A stretch of DNA of 64,000 bases from Liolophura sinensis (lineage: Eukaryota; Mollusca; Polyplacophora; Chitonida; Chitonidae). Below the pieces are notes generated by a model. That model was not told the origin of the DNA, made no database searches, and saw only the letters and a list, made by a program, of their open reading frames with translations. Below are positions 1 through 11,402 of the stretch, piece after piece. Within the stretch, counting starts at the first letter, position 1, and each line of letters begins with the position of its first letter. The translations under genes were made by a program, and so were the position numbers. Location: the NCBI RefSeq assembly GCF_032854445.1, contig NC_088305.1, positions 20,509,717 through 20,573,716 of the forward strand, given 5' to 3'.

Positions 1-298
1 AAGATGGCTTTATGGACCATACTATCAGAGCTCAAATAGGAAGTTTATTAAACTATAATTACGACACTGAATGTTGAAATAGCTCTTTTTACATATGAAT
101 AAAAGATTACTCAAAAATTCCTTCCTTCTGCTGAACATCAGGAAAGAAGGGGATGTGACTTCAGAGTTCCTAGATACCGTCAATATGGCACACCGCAATA
201 TTCAAATCTGAAAATATAAATGAAAGTATGTTTACGCATAGTTTTCAGTTGTCTGTATGGCGAACCTTACTCCATATTTTAGTTTTCTTTTACTTTAA

Positions 299-300
<2 letters not shown>

Positions 301-368
<68 letters not shown>
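301..368. repeat. (TA)n microsatellite, copy A
   Basis: An uninterrupted TA run of 68 bp. The same locus in copy B is 48 bp, a length difference typical of slippage. Confidence 0.97.
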
Positions 369-372
<4 letters not shown>

Positions 373-3300
373 TCGTTTAAACGATGTTACGATGGATTGG
401 TTTTTTTGCTGCCAAAAGTTTTTTAGTGTATGTCTACTTCAGTCTCAACTTTTTTTACCAAATGTTAACCTTAAATTTCGAGATTACGTAGGTTATGTGA
501 AAAGGAAATTTCTTATCGCAGTAGTACAGCAACAGCAACAACAACAATGGCAGCGTAAAAACAGTCAAAGAATGTCGTTGCTCCAACCCCATCAATCAAA
601 CTTCCGCGGCGATGGAAATCTGACGGTTAGAAATCATTGCTACTCTATATACCAGTCTCGGAATCTGTATTATCCAAACGATCAGTCTGCGGTTATTTCG
701 CGTTGTAATGTCACAAAAATACCTCAGATAATATAAAAGAGAATAGAGAATAAAATCTGGAACACCTCTTGTCTCAGTTAGGTTTTTATTCTCATTGCAG
801 CAATTCACACGCCTATAAAACAAAATGACATCCCAGTGGGTGTAAAAGGGGCTTACTCACGCTCCATTTGGTCTCCATATCATGTTAACACCATTTTAAC
901 CCATTGAACACATGTCTAAACGGTGTATTTATGGATAAAAGACGTGTCTTTTGTAAATTTACACTCTTTCAACACCATTAAAACTAAGAGGGCACAATGG
1001 CTTAAGCTGGATTGGGAAGAACACATGCTGTGATGTTAATTACAATTTATTAGACGTCACCGGTCTAGAATTACTTAAGACACTGTTTTGTCATCACATT
1101 TAACAAACAAAAGCATTAAAACAATGCACCTCTAGGAAAAAGAACATCAATGTCACCAATTACCTCAGCCTAGACGCTTGACCCGAATGACCGCGATAGC
1201 TTCCGAGGTAGCTCTGATTGGCTGTTGGCAAGTCCTCTCTTTAATCATGACAGCCTCGTTTTCGCTAACAGATCAGGCAATTTAGGTGAGTACCAAGGTT
1301 TTGGGGAATCCCTCACTGACACATGGCCGTACAGCGTACAGCATCACTATCATCGTTATCAAATTACTCCTCTCATGACCTAATATCTGTACTTCAAGCT
1401 AAAATAAGCCTGTGCAAATCTGTGCAATAAATTTTGAAGTAAGAAATGCTGAACTTAACTTCCTTCAACCCACACGGACGGATTGTTTGAAAGTGTGCTT
1501 GGATAACATTGCGCCGTACATCTTGGCCAACGGCCGGGATACAGAAATTCTTTCCTTTTCCAAATGATTCCCTCCCTGAAGAAAGGTAGAACTGACTCAG
1601 CTTATACATTTCGTGGGGTTGTCATGGTTGTGTTGACCATCATGGTCACGTAGGCCTTACTGTGGAGACGAGACGCACTCTCATTGCAGAGGTTGTATTA
1701 CAGCACAGCAGTGCTTCTGTCAGGAGAATTCTCAAGCGATTGCGCTGTCCCTAACTGTCTTAGATCTTGAATCTATAGCTCCATTGCCTGGAGAATATCT
1801 TAGCCATTGAAACAGCGGCAAGTTGAGCAATGGAGGTAGTCGATATTAGACCCTATGTGGACACAGACCCCTATTACAACTTCCGTTTTTTCGTAGGGAC
1901 GATTGTAGTTCTGTGTATTTTAGGGTGTAAAGTCTTTTTTGCTGCAGCCTGCCGTTTTTGGTGTACAGGTGCATGCTTGTATCAAAATGATGGAAATTGT
2001 CTAAAGCTTTGGGCAGGTATGAGTTTTAATGATGAAAGTTTGAAATTCTGGGCGAGAGGACACAAGGAGACAGGTGGTGATGAGGCTGCCAGTGACGTCC
2101 CCCTGGCGTTGCTAGGCACCCCTCCAGATGCCGGCATAAAAAGGTCCAGATTTTGACGGTCAACCTATGTCAACATTTTTATGGCTTCTTTCTCGCAGGC
2201 TGGGCCAGGTATGCACCAAAGCCTATTGGCTACGGAATGTTTGGGACTGAGCTACAGCGCTAAACGTTAACATTGTCGCTTATGGAAAACTAATGGGGGT
2301 CTGAGGCCATGATGTCAGGTCAGAGGAGGTAACAAGGGCCTAGGTACTGGACTACATTTATCTTTTAAAGGGATACAGAATCGACGATGACTGGTTAAAC
2401 CCACCAGCAGCTTTGGTCACGCTTGGATAAATGTACCATATCCAAAATTCAGTTACGGCAAGACATAGCGTGGGCGTACCTATCTATCACATCAGCCATT
2501 CAGAATGGATTCTGTACCCGTTTAAGCAATGATGTTACTTAAATGCTTTGCTGAAAGTCCTCCGTCCATGAAATGTCTATATATTTTTGCCAGGTGAGAG
2601 CGACATCGTATACTCCTGTAAATAAAAACAATTAATGTAAATAATTGTTACTATATAGTTTTCCTCCCTGCAAAATGGTGTTGCTTGTAGATTTATGACT
2701 GAGTTAAATTGATGCAATGGGATGGGTATTCAAATTACCAACTGTCTTTTTAAATTGAGACAACAATAGTTACAACTGCACATCCATGTGTCGAAAAAGT
2801 GCATTAAGTGGATGACGTTTACAGTCGAGAACAAACACAGATCACAAACGAGATTTTAGAGAAGATTAGAAAAGATATGAGAAATATAATCTGACATGGG
2901 AAGGGTTATCTCCTCTCTCGGAACTCTCTAATGTGCGGGGAAATTAAACGAATCCGATCATCAGCCTTAAAACAGGAAACAGCCGACTTATGTCTACCGT
3001 TAAGAAGACATAGAACTGGAGCGACATATGTGGTCTATATTAAAACTTTGAGAGTTGCTTGTCTAAATTGCTACTATTTAGGACTCGTACCAACCGTTAA
3101 TTAGAAAACAAAAACTAACTAAATTGACGAGAGGCCAGATTTCCACCAGTTACACGTGACCATTTGTCAAGTATCACATTGTTGTCGCTGCTCTGGTTTT
3201 ACTCTCTACGCTTCAGTCTTGTATATTACATATTTACATTTGACTCTCCCAGTAGAGTTGTTGTTTCAAGGATAATACTGACTTTCCTTCTGGTTTTCCA

Positions 3301-4153
3301 AAGACATTGCTTTCAACCAACAACCAGTTAAATGTTAGTTTCTATTGGTTCTTCAGTGTAGTAGTTCTTGAACTTTCTTGTTCTTTAATAACCACGCCAT
3401 AGTAATATCCGAGAGGAAATGGACTCAGTCCCATTTGTTTACTGACAAAACGTTTGATTACTTGCTTCCTGTGATATATTATGTTCCGGGTTAATTATTG
3501 AGCATCTGCACCTCGTGGCTGTCTTGGACTCATCCGCTCATTATGCGGCAAAAGAACTGATCACCTCTAATGAAGACCAATTTCCTAAGAGTTTGTATTT
3601 TGTATTTGGATTCTAGGTCTATTGGTTAGAAACCTGTAACCAGTAAATCAGCAATTATGGGAGGGTCTCCGCAATTAAAACCTTTTAGGATAATTCTCAC
3701 GGTTGACATGAAACGTGACAGATGACATTCTGCTTGGTGATGACGCCATTGCAACTGTATACAGCATCCGAGGCATTTCCCTCTCCCAGTACGGGTTTCA
3801 TGATTACAATACTAATAAGCAAATGGCGCTCACTGAACATTTTCTTTTATCTAAATTTTACATCATTAATATTTAGGATAGGACCTTCATAGGACCGCGC
3901 TACGGTTCTCTTCTAGAGAAAAAATAGAGGAATGCATGGTGAGAAAACACCGCAGGTAAATGTACTAATTCTGTTGAAAGTGAAGAGCGTGATTCCACGA
4001 TTACAACACAGGAAGTAACATCCGAGAATCTCTTTGTAGCTTAATCCATGTTCTTGGCGAAGGACTAAGTCTGCTTCACTTCAGACAAAGCACATTGTAC
4101 ATTTGACCTGTAATTGGCTATACATTTGTAGACTGTAATTTATCCCCTTTTCT
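369..4153. other. No gene recognised (copy A, left part)
   Basis: No supported gene. A short CAA/CAG run (about 528-546) gives a glutamine stretch in one frame, but the frame differs in copy B. An open frame at 1,830-2,156 is likewise broken in copy B by indels. A block at about 985-1,120 reappears diverged at 35,625-35,760, so part of this stretch is dispersed repeat. The matching stretch in copy B is 37,950-41,727. Confidence 0.6.
3124..3225 (+). repeat. Dispersed repeat X
   Basis: A unit of about 95 bp beginning near GAGAGGCCAGATTTCCACC and running through TATCACATTGTTGTCGCTGC to a TTTTACTCTCTACGC end. Diverged relatives lie at 7,757, 34,491, 35,925 (-), 29,836 (-), 34,198 (-) and 37,396 (-). 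I recognise no coding content. It could be an end of a larger transposon. Confidence 0.6.
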
Positions 4154-4496
4154 TCTCTGTTACAGCAAATGTCTCCTTTGTGATCTGTGATAATGGTTCT
4201 CTGTTTCAACAAATGTCTCCTTGGTGATGTGGGATAATTGTATCTGTTACAGTAAAATGTCCCCTTTGTGATATGTGGTAATTGTTTCTGTTTCAATAAA
4301 TGTTTCCTTCGTGAGGTGATAATTATCTCTGTTACAACAAATGTCTCCTGTGTGATCTGTGATAATTGTCTCTGTTATAGCAAATGTCTCCTTTGTGATC
4401 TGCGATAATTGTCTTTGTTGCAGCAGATGTCTCCTCTGTGATTTGTGATAATTGTCTTCGTTACAGCAAATGTCTACTTTGTGATCTGTGATCATT
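4154..4496. repeat. 43-bp minisatellite, copy A (8 units)
   Basis: Eight diverged head-to-tail units built on TCTGTTACAGCAAATGTCTC followed by CTTTGTGATCTGTGATAATTG. The period is about 41-45 bp, so the frame shifts between units. Reverse-strand open frames over it are by-products of the repeat. Copy B has the same number of units. Confidence 0.9.
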
Positions 4497-4686
4497 TTCC
4501 TCTGTTTTAGCATTAGGTACATCCTGCTTGACACAAACAACAAAGAATCCCTTGTCGAATATTTCCTCATACCTAATGGGATATACAAACATCTGGTAAT
4601 TGAACTGGGGTAATTTAAAAACTAATGGTTCAGTTGATACCACAAAGGACATCTTAGGCATAACTTAAAAGTAATATCTTTAAAGC

Positions 4687-5176
4687 TCGATCCTTTTCAT
4701 TTACCAAGCGGTGTATTGATGATCTACTGGCGTTAAATAATCCCCATATTGCTGAAGCGGTGAAGGAAATCTATCCGCCTTCATTGGATTTAAAGGAGAC
4801 AACAGATAGTCCTGATAGTACATCTTATTTGGATCTATATCTGTACAAAGACGGACAAGGTCTCCTTTCACGCCGCCTTTACGACAAAAGGGATAATTTC
4901 AATTTTGATATTGTAAATTATCCTTATTTAGATAGCAATATACCAAAGGGTCCTGCATATGGCGTATACATATCTCGCCTTGTAGCATTTGTCAGATCTT
5001 GCGTTAATTGTGATGACTTTAATCTGCGTCACAAGTTGCTAGTTCAAAAACTAGTTTGTCAAGGATACTCCATGAAACGCCTTCATTCTAAGTTTCTCAA
5101 ATTTCACAATGAGTATAACACTCTCGTTGGCAGGTATGGACAGAGCGTTGAGAATCTCTGGCGATCTGCATTGTGA
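4687..5176 (+). pseudogene. Retrotransposon reverse transcriptase C-terminal fragment, copy A
   Basis: The reading frame carries the end of a reverse transcriptase: a catalytic motif C read here as CIDDLLALNN, then a stretch around YLDLYLYKDG and a thumb-like region around IPKGPAYGVYISRLV ending in a stop at 5,174-5,176. The first aspartate-flanking residue is Cys, where the copy B fragment has the expected Tyr (YIDD). No upstream palm or finger motifs follow in frame, so this is a 5'-truncated copy as produced by target-primed reverse transcription. The longest frame opens with GTG at 4,760, which is not a credible start. The layout after motif C resembles Penelope-like and related non-LTR enzymes; I cannot name the clade. 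Confidence 0.75.
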
Positions 5177-5905
5177 TCAACCACATAGACTGCGCTGTTA
5201 TCCCTATATACATATCTATCACGTACACGGTATTTAACAACATAGATGGCGGTGGTTGCCCATACAAATCTTGTATGTCATGTATAACATCATAGATGGC
5301 GCCTCTTGTAGCATGAGATCTTTACATAATAACGGGAAAAACGTAATCGTCCGTTACTTTTGAATCATAATCTGATCGGTTAGGGTCTGTAACGCTCGTC
5401 ATTTTCAAACTGTATCTAATACCGCTTAACCTGGGGCTAAGGGCCGTAAAGGCAGCCATGGTAATTACACCAGCATGATACCTTTATGAACAGTTGCAAT
5501 TAAAGCGCGACTGAGATACCATGTTTAGCTGTTATTTGACATGGAACTCATTCACGGGCTACGAATTTAAACTTTCATATGGAATTCATGCCTGGAATAT
5601 TCATTGTCTGCCCGGCATCATTGAAAACTGATGACCGCTTCTCTCTTGTGTGTTACCGGCTTTATTTCTTATTTGTATAATTTCTTACATACCTTTGTCT
5701 TCGGCAGTTAGTGTTAAACGTTGTTGTGGAAATGGATCTTGCGATTATCGACTTGGAACGCCCTTTACGGACTACGAATGGTATAGGAATGTCGGACATG
5801 ACGCTTATATTCCATATCGCCATATCGTCTTATCATAAAGCATGTTTTATGACGAAGTTATATCTTGCTACTTGCGGAACGTCCATGACAGTATAACATT
5901 TTGAT
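5177..5905 (+). repeat. 3' flank of the reverse transcriptase fragment, copy A; dispersed
   Basis: Directly follows the reverse transcriptase stop. Its first part has three loose repeats of ACATAGATGGCG at about 70-bp spacing. The part from about 5,328 to 5,800 is a dispersed repeat, because a copy sits inside the Polinton relic at 17,997-18,473. It may be the retroelement's 3' untranslated region. A 62-codon frame at 5,650-5,838 has a hydrophobic start and Cys-rich middle but opens with GTG, and the Polinton copy is frameshifted, so I do not call a gene. Confidence 0.6.
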
Positions 5906-6218
5906 CTAACGATGCACTAGCGTGCCAAGCAGTACTGAGCCACACTGATCAGTGAATTTTAGATCCGAATGATCTGTACTATCGGTAGCAGGACGTTCGG
6001 TTTTACACGATGTTCTAATCTGCTCAAATATGTATGTAGACCTGGAGTTTAACGTTCTACTTAGCGAGTTTTCTGTCATGTGCAGACGAGGGGTCATTAG
6101 GTCTGGTGTGTCATTTGGTCTGCCTGATCTTCATTTGTCGGTTCTGTTCCCGCTGTCACGTCATCCGGAGATTCAGACTGGAAAAATCGTGGAGGCGTCT
6201 GGAAGTTCTGGAAGCCGA

Positions 6219-6430
6219 TTATTTATTTATTTATTTGATCAGTCTTTTACGCCGCACTCAAGAATATTTCACTTTTACGACGGTGGACAGCATTATGGTG
6301 AGAGGAAACCGGGCAGAGCCCCGGGGGGAAACCCTCGACCATCCGCAGGCTGCTGCTGGAAGCTCCCAAGTACGGCCGGAGAGGAAATCAGCATGAGCAG
6401 GGCCGCATTGGTGAGAAGTTCCTGGGTCTG
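6219..6430 (-). mobile_element. SINE-1, partial, copy A
   Basis: Reverse orientation. It starts with an (ATTT)n tail, then the conserved 3' block (CGCACTCAAGAATATTTCAC), the pyrimidine/purine core and part of the body with GCATTGGTGAGAAG. The tRNA-like head is missing. Family description is at 20,344-20,586. Confidence 0.85.
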
Positions 6431-6581
6431 GATGTGTAAAACACAATGTTTTCATGTAACAGGAAATTGACCATTTCTCGGGATTTCGAGTCAAAGCATG
6501 GCGGAAATGCACTTATGCGAAATCTCTCTCGACAAAAAACCACGGATCTGTCTGTCTTTTGTCTGTGAATAATTGAAAAAT

Positions 6582-6622
6582 ATTATTTGATTGGTGTTTT
6601 ACCCCGCTCTCAAGAATAAATT
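6582..6622 (-). mobile_element. SINE-1 tail fragment, copy A
   Basis: Only the 3' end of the family remains: TTATTTGATTGGTGTTTTAC followed by CTCTCAAGAATA. Duplicate at 44,179-44,219. Confidence 0.7.
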
Positions 6623-7519
6623 GAAAAAGAGCATAACTTTCACCATTTTTCCACATTCATTTCTTGAAAAAAAAAAAACAACCATATAGGTATACAAGAG
6701 TCGTTGGTTGATGGGCATGTAACAGTGGATGTATTTTAGGCCAATAACATAACCCCAATTTCCAGTCTTCGGAACGATAGCTCGAGGCGGCTGTATCGTG
6801 TTTTAAGTGTGTGTTCCTAGCTCATTAGATTAATCTGTCACGCATCGGCCATAACTTACTTAGACAGAGGCTGCACCAATAATTTTCCTCGACATGGAAT
6901 TGGATCATATTCATGTTGCGTATGATATGAGATTGCCTGGGATCGATGGTACACATCGCCCTGGATTAAAGCACTTAGGCTATCGAACAGACACGGTTGT
7001 AGCTGTTATTTGCCTATTGCCCCAAGAATTTTATTCAGATCTGAATACATCACTAATCATCTAGAAAGGCCCTTTCAACCTTTCCGTTGAAGGAAAAACT
7101 CCACTAGATTTTCTTGCACTCGTGCTTGTCACTCACAGCATACCTGTGCTACTAGAAAGCCCTTGCAATGGGAGGGATCAATCAGTACAGGTTTTGCTGT
7201 CAATCTTTATACGAGTTTCCGGAAACGCCCGCAGTTGGAATGAGTGAAAAATATGCAATGAGAGATTCATGGGACTGACTGACCCCTTTATTTGGTTGCA
7301 ATCCCGAGCAAGGATAAAGCATAAGGGACAGTATTTGAGATATACTTCACGTTATGCAAACCCCGTTATTCAACGTGAATTTTCCTCACACTCATAGGAC
7401 TGACACTTGATAACATGCAAATCTAGGCCTAGAATGTGGTGCCGCCTTTCAAGGTGTTCTCTCACGCCCGATTCTGATTGTTGGGGAACAAACCAGCTAG
7501 AGGTACATACATGTGTGTA
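6623..7519. other. No feature recognised
   Basis: Unique-looking AT-rich sequence with a short poly-A run near 6,667. No coding signal, no tandem repeat. Copy B counterpart is 44,220-45,111. Confidence 0.5.
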
Positions 7520-7731
7520 AATCTCGGGGCAAACTCGCTGTGAGTTCAAGTTATCTTACGCTGGCTTTCTCTCTGACCTTATATGGGATGGCCTGCAGCA
7601 ACTTGCGGATGATCGTGTGTTTCCCCCGGGCTCTGTCTGGTTTCCTCCTCTCCCAATGCTGGCTGCTGTGGTTGCGTGAAATATTTTTGTGTGTACGACG
7701 TAAAACACAAATCAACTAAATAAATAAATAC
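7520..7731 (+). mobile_element. SINE-1, 5'-incomplete, copy A
   Basis: Forward orientation. Retains the B-box area (CGCTGTGAGTTCAAG), the core (GTGTTTCCCCCGGGCTCTG) and the 3' end with an AAAT tail. The A-box half is degenerate or missing. Diverged, so an old copy. Confidence 0.8.
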
Positions 7732-7756
7732 AACAAAGCCCTAACTGAAATAAACT

Positions 7757-7850
7757 GACAAGAGGCCGTATTTCACCAGTAACACGTGTGACCATTTGCC
7801 TACTATCACACTACCGTCTCTTCTCTGATTTTACTCTGCATACTGTATGT
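7757..7850 (+). repeat. Dispersed repeat X
   Basis: Unit related to 3,124-3,225, starting GACAAGAGGCCGTATTTCAC. It directly follows the SINE-1 tail. Copy B counterpart at about 45,350-45,440. Confidence 0.6.
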
Positions 7851-8050
7851 AGTATTCCTGCATAAACCAGGATTCTGCTGGTGGACTAAGCATCCCAGAA
7901 GACTGGTCCCATTGCATTGACGACGACCAGGGTAGGGTAAAACCCACGACCATTCCCAGGTTACTGGCCGACCTTAAAACGTGCGGCTGGAGAAGAAGCC
8001 AGCTTTAGCCGGACAGCGGTGGCATTAGTGAGGTGCTCCTAAGTCACTGT

Positions 8051-8197
8051 GCTTATTTATTTATTTGTTTATTTGTTTGGTGTTTTACTCCGTACTCAAG
8101 AATATTTCACTTATACGACGGCGGCCAGCATTATGGTGGGAGGAAACCGGGCAGAGCCCGGGGGAAACCCACGACCATACGCATGTTGTTGGCAAAC
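8051..8197 (-). mobile_element. SINE-1, split by insertion, copy A (tail side)
   Basis: Reverse-oriented SINE-1 with a TTTA tail and conserved core. It breaks at GGCAAAC (8,191-8,197), where a 1.02-kb element has inserted. The remainder resumes at about 9,221 with AAAACCTTCCCACATACGG. The intact arrangement is seen at 45,646-45,845. Confidence 0.85.
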
Positions 8198-8767
8198 TAT
8201 TATAGTCTTGGTTCTATCCTGATGCTAGCACCCTTTGCCGTTTACAAAGGTTTGCTATAGGTATAGCTGTAATAAGAAATACGAAGCCAGTCAGTCAATT
8301 ATCGAGCACACAAGTGGAAGTCTTCTTTTATTAAAGAGACAAATATTAATATAAACAGGTGCATACATGTATATCCGTAACATTTGCACCGCTTATTTAC
8401 AAGTATATAAATGTCTTTAATATTTAACAATAATATTCGACAAACCGTAAATTATATAATATTCGATAATCGTACTTATGAATCAGTACGTACATGTAAT
8501 ACAATTTAACTATAGGTCTTACGCTGGGACACCTGTTACTTACCTGTAATAAGAAATACGAAGCCAGTCAGTCAATTATCGAGCACACAAGTGGAAGTGA
8601 AGTCCTACCACTCTGTGCCCGACTTTATAGCTGACCGACGTGGCAACGCATTCACAGAACAGGCAAGAACAAGTGTCTCCACGGACGACCGTAACCTTGT
8701 GCAGGCGCCCTAGAGAGCGGCCCTTTCTATGCATGTACGCTCCCGCTAATCGGGTTAATCCTCTACC

Positions 8768-8790
8768 CCGAGTCATTCATAATGACTCGG
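8768..8790. other. Perfect 10-bp hairpin inside the insertion
   Basis: CCGAGTCATT and AATGACTCGG form a perfect stem with a 3-nt loop. Confidence 0.85.
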
Positions 8791-9018
8791 TAGCAGATGG
8801 GTATCCCGACCACAGGATCTTTAAACATGTAGGTAAACATGTAGGTAAATATACGATATATTCTATATAAGTAAATAGGTGTAGCATATTGATTTACATA
8901 TACACCAAATGATACATTTTATTATTAATTTAATACAGTGGTATGCCCTGTGACGTAAGTAAGTAATACATGGAGTAATATGTGAATATAATATAACTTA
9001 AATAACATACAGGGAAAT

Positions 9019-9052
9019 GGTGTGTGCATGCTGTGACGTGCATGTACACACC
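9019..9052. other. Hairpin inside the insertion
   Basis: GGTGTGTGCATG pairs with CATGTACACACC, 11 of 12 positions, around a 10-nt loop. Confidence 0.7.
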
Positions 9053-9220
9053 TTATCTTATACAATTCCATCGGTCTGAGTAAGGGCTAATACATATATC
9101 AAATAATACAAACAATACTGTCAATATAATATAACAAATAAATAATGTGATTATACATGTAATGAATCATATAAACAACATGGTCAATATATAAATAATC
9201 GTGATTATGTAACCTATAAC

Positions 9221-9290
9221 AAAACCTTCCCACATACGGTCACTGTCCTTTGCTAGCAGGCTAACATATGGGTCATGGAGGCCCCCGAAT
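9221..9290 (-). mobile_element. SINE-1, split by insertion, copy A (head-side remnant)
   Basis: Continuation of the element at 8,051-8,197. Only the CTTCCCACATACGG part fits the family well. The rest up to GAGGCCC is strongly diverged. Confidence 0.5.
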
Positions 9291-10174
9291 CAAGCTTTGG
9301 GTGAGTTAACATCGGTTTCCCAACCAAAGCTACCAGAGAGATTCATCAGTTGCTTTTATAGTCAAGTTAGATGACTACGAGTATCACATTACTCAAGTGT
9401 CGCCCGGAACATTACCTTATATAAGTAATTCCCAAAAGGTAAATTCGCTTGTCAGGCGAGGTATAAAACTGTGGACAAGAGTGATGGCGGAGACTCCAGC
9501 AGAAATAAGAGTATTCTGCAATGAACTTGCTAATCTCTGTAGGTTTTTTATATTTGCAGACACTCAGGTGTCTTCTGAACTGTTCATGAAGCTTTGAAGA
9601 ACAGATGAGTGTAATGATCTAATTCTATGTCCTTTTAATGATTCATGTCGAGACCCCTTTTCACAAAACTTGTATGTGTTCTCGGAATTTTTTTTCGAGA
9701 AAAGATGATTATCGCAATGATATGACTGAAATATTGCCAACGTGGCATAAAGCCGTGATCCTTCATCTAATCAAGCTTGAAAATACTTTCATTTCCCGTT
9801 GATTTCTTTGCGTCAGTTAATGTCATTAAAGAATAATGTTTCTGCTGTGGTTGTATAACGACGGTACTACAATCAAAAAGGTGGATGAGGTGGTCTAAGG
9901 TGGAAGGCGTAACCTGAATATTAGGACACCCATCCTAAGATAAGTATCACGTTCCGAGGTCATCATTTTAGTTGCTGATCGCCAACAGCCAAAGACGACT
10001 GCGGTATTTTTGTTCTACAGAGTTCATATAGGCAGTAAAATAGGACAAGTACTCGCCACTGATATTTGAAAATGGGTACACTAATTTATTAAGTGACCAA
10101 GAAGCGCTCTCTGTTTGTCCATCGGTGAAATATTTGACACGTCATCTTTTATCATGCGCCTGATGCCTTCAAAC
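9291..10174. other. No gene recognised
   Basis: No supported gene. The stretch at about 9,465-9,520 is weakly similar to the extra segment in copy B at 48,525-48,580, so it is likely old repeat. Copy B counterpart is 45,846-46,734. Confidence 0.45.
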
Positions 10175-10590
10175 GGGCTATTCACTTAATGGCTGGCCTG
10201 GGTGGAAGACGACATAAAATCTGTACGAAATCTGTTACAGCCATTTTGCTAGTTTGAACTTGTCTCCTTTTATCGCTGATCTTTTATATCAAGTAATCGA
10301 AGGGTATTCCCTGGAGTTTAGCTGCAGGTTTAGCCGGATCATGAAGAAATAGGAGTTAAATCCACTAAAGCGGATAAGTGGTTGAAAATGGTCGCTGTAC
10401 ATTATTGAATTAATACTTGAAGTGTTTTCAGCGAGAAACAAGGCAGAGAATGCTCATGGTATTGATCTACAGTTGACGGCCGAGGCGTTTTTGTCTGGAA
10501 ACGGTGACTAAGATGATCGGGCGTACAGACTCACAATCTGCAGTCTGCTTCTTGCCAACAGCGGAAATGTTTAGACATTAACCTGAATAC
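10175..10590. repeat. Dispersed repeat Y, member 1 (copy A)
   Basis: Colinear, diverged match to 13,110-13,640: shared landmarks are a GACGACAT block, TTTTATCGCTGAT, a GAAGAAAT.GGAGTTAAA block, GTGAGAAACAA-like, GACTCACAATCTGC and CAACAGCGGAAATG. Partial relatives lie near 26,470-26,880 and 55,320-55,530. No coding content seen. Duplicate at 46,735-47,150. Confidence 0.65.
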
Positions 10591-11059
10591 ATGTGGATTA
10601 CAGAATCAAGACCAGGGCCCTTGAGGGCAGGTGTAGATTTCTGTGGATTTCCATGGCCTAAGTGTGCTAAGGGCGTCAAATATACCCCGTCTTTATCCAA
10701 TCCCAGAAGTTTATCCCAGGTTTTAGTATTAAGCCCACTGAGGGACCCTAACAGTAGTAAATCCCTCCGTGAAGACATATGTCACCAAACCAGTTGTTAA
10801 CAAGTGTCTACAATTTGACCCCGGCTTGCTGTGTATGAAAATCGACTTGCACTTAAATATGACAATAAAAAGAATATGGACTTTACGGTTCTTCACCTAT
10901 AGACCAGTTGCAGTTGGTAACTTTGTGGACTTCGTTCTCGTATTAAGCAACGATTGGAGAAAATAGACACGTGAGTTTCACATCTAAAAAAATTAGTGCA
11001 CCATATTACTTTTGGAACCATCAATATTTATTGATTTGTTAATTTCTGTTGCTTAACGC
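10591..11059. other. No gene recognised
   Basis: Short open frames occur on both strands (10,591-10,800 and 10,578-10,778) and are conserved in copy B simply because the duplication is recent. I see no family resemblance or codon signal. Counterpart 47,153-47,619. Confidence 0.5.
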
Positions 11060-11402
11060 AGTACTCAAGAAGTTTTCGGTGGCGGTAGCTCCAGAGTCAG
11101 TCCTGGGTCGGATCACACCTAAGGCCTTACAAGAGGAAGTTGTGGCTTCCTCGCTTGGCAATCACCATTAAGGGGATAATGCAACGACTGGTCGACCCGT
11201 CTCAGTATAATGGCTCTGGTGGGGCAGCTTACTTGCCTTTAATAATTCATCTCCTTGGACAGGCACTATATAAAACAATGGTGGAAATTTGTCCTGCAAC
11301 AAGGAGGCACATTACACGTACATGAACTCTAAGGACTCCTTCGTTGTCATATGACTGAAAAATTGTTGAGTATGACGTTAAACCCTAAGCACTCACTCAC
11401 TT
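11060..11402 (+). mobile_element. SINE-2 copy, forward, copy A
   Basis: Second SINE-like family, about 340-400 bp. Landmarks in order: GTCCTGGGTCGGATCACACC, AAGAGGAAGTTGTGGCTTCC, GGGGATAATGCAACGACTGG, GCAACAAGGAGGCACATTAC, CATATGACTGAAAAATTGTT, and the tail GACGTTAAACCCTAAGCACTC with short ACTC repeats. This copy has lost the tRNA-like head. An opposite-orientation copy lies at 12,086-12,496. Confidence 0.8.

Larger units (their letters stand above)
8198..9220. mobile_element. 1.02-kb unclassified insertion, copy A only
   Basis: Absent from the otherwise identical site in copy B, so this is an insertion. The ends read TATTATAG and CTATAAC, giving a 6-bp inverted terminal match (TTATAG/CTATAA), and the site is bordered by CAAAC and CAAAAC, a probable short target duplication. 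Inside there is a 55-bp direct repeat (starting 8,268 and 8,545, 277 bp apart) and two hairpins (8,768-8,790 and 9,019-9,052). It has no convincing ORF, so it is non-autonomous. A MITE-like DNA transposon is my first guess; a partial LTR-type copy is the alternative. Confidence 0.8.

Noticed and set aside
392-736. Glutamine-rich open frame
   Set aside because: The frame changes between copies A and B through small indels, and the Q run is a CAA/CAG microsatellite.
1830-2156. 108-codon open frame with a hydrophobic segment
   Set aside because: Broken in copy B by several indels (39,410-39,770), with no recognisable domain.
5650-5838. 62-codon signal-peptide-like, Cys-containing frame
   Set aside because: Opens with GTG rather than ATG, lies in a dispersed repeat, and is frameshifted in the third copy at 18,325-18,415.
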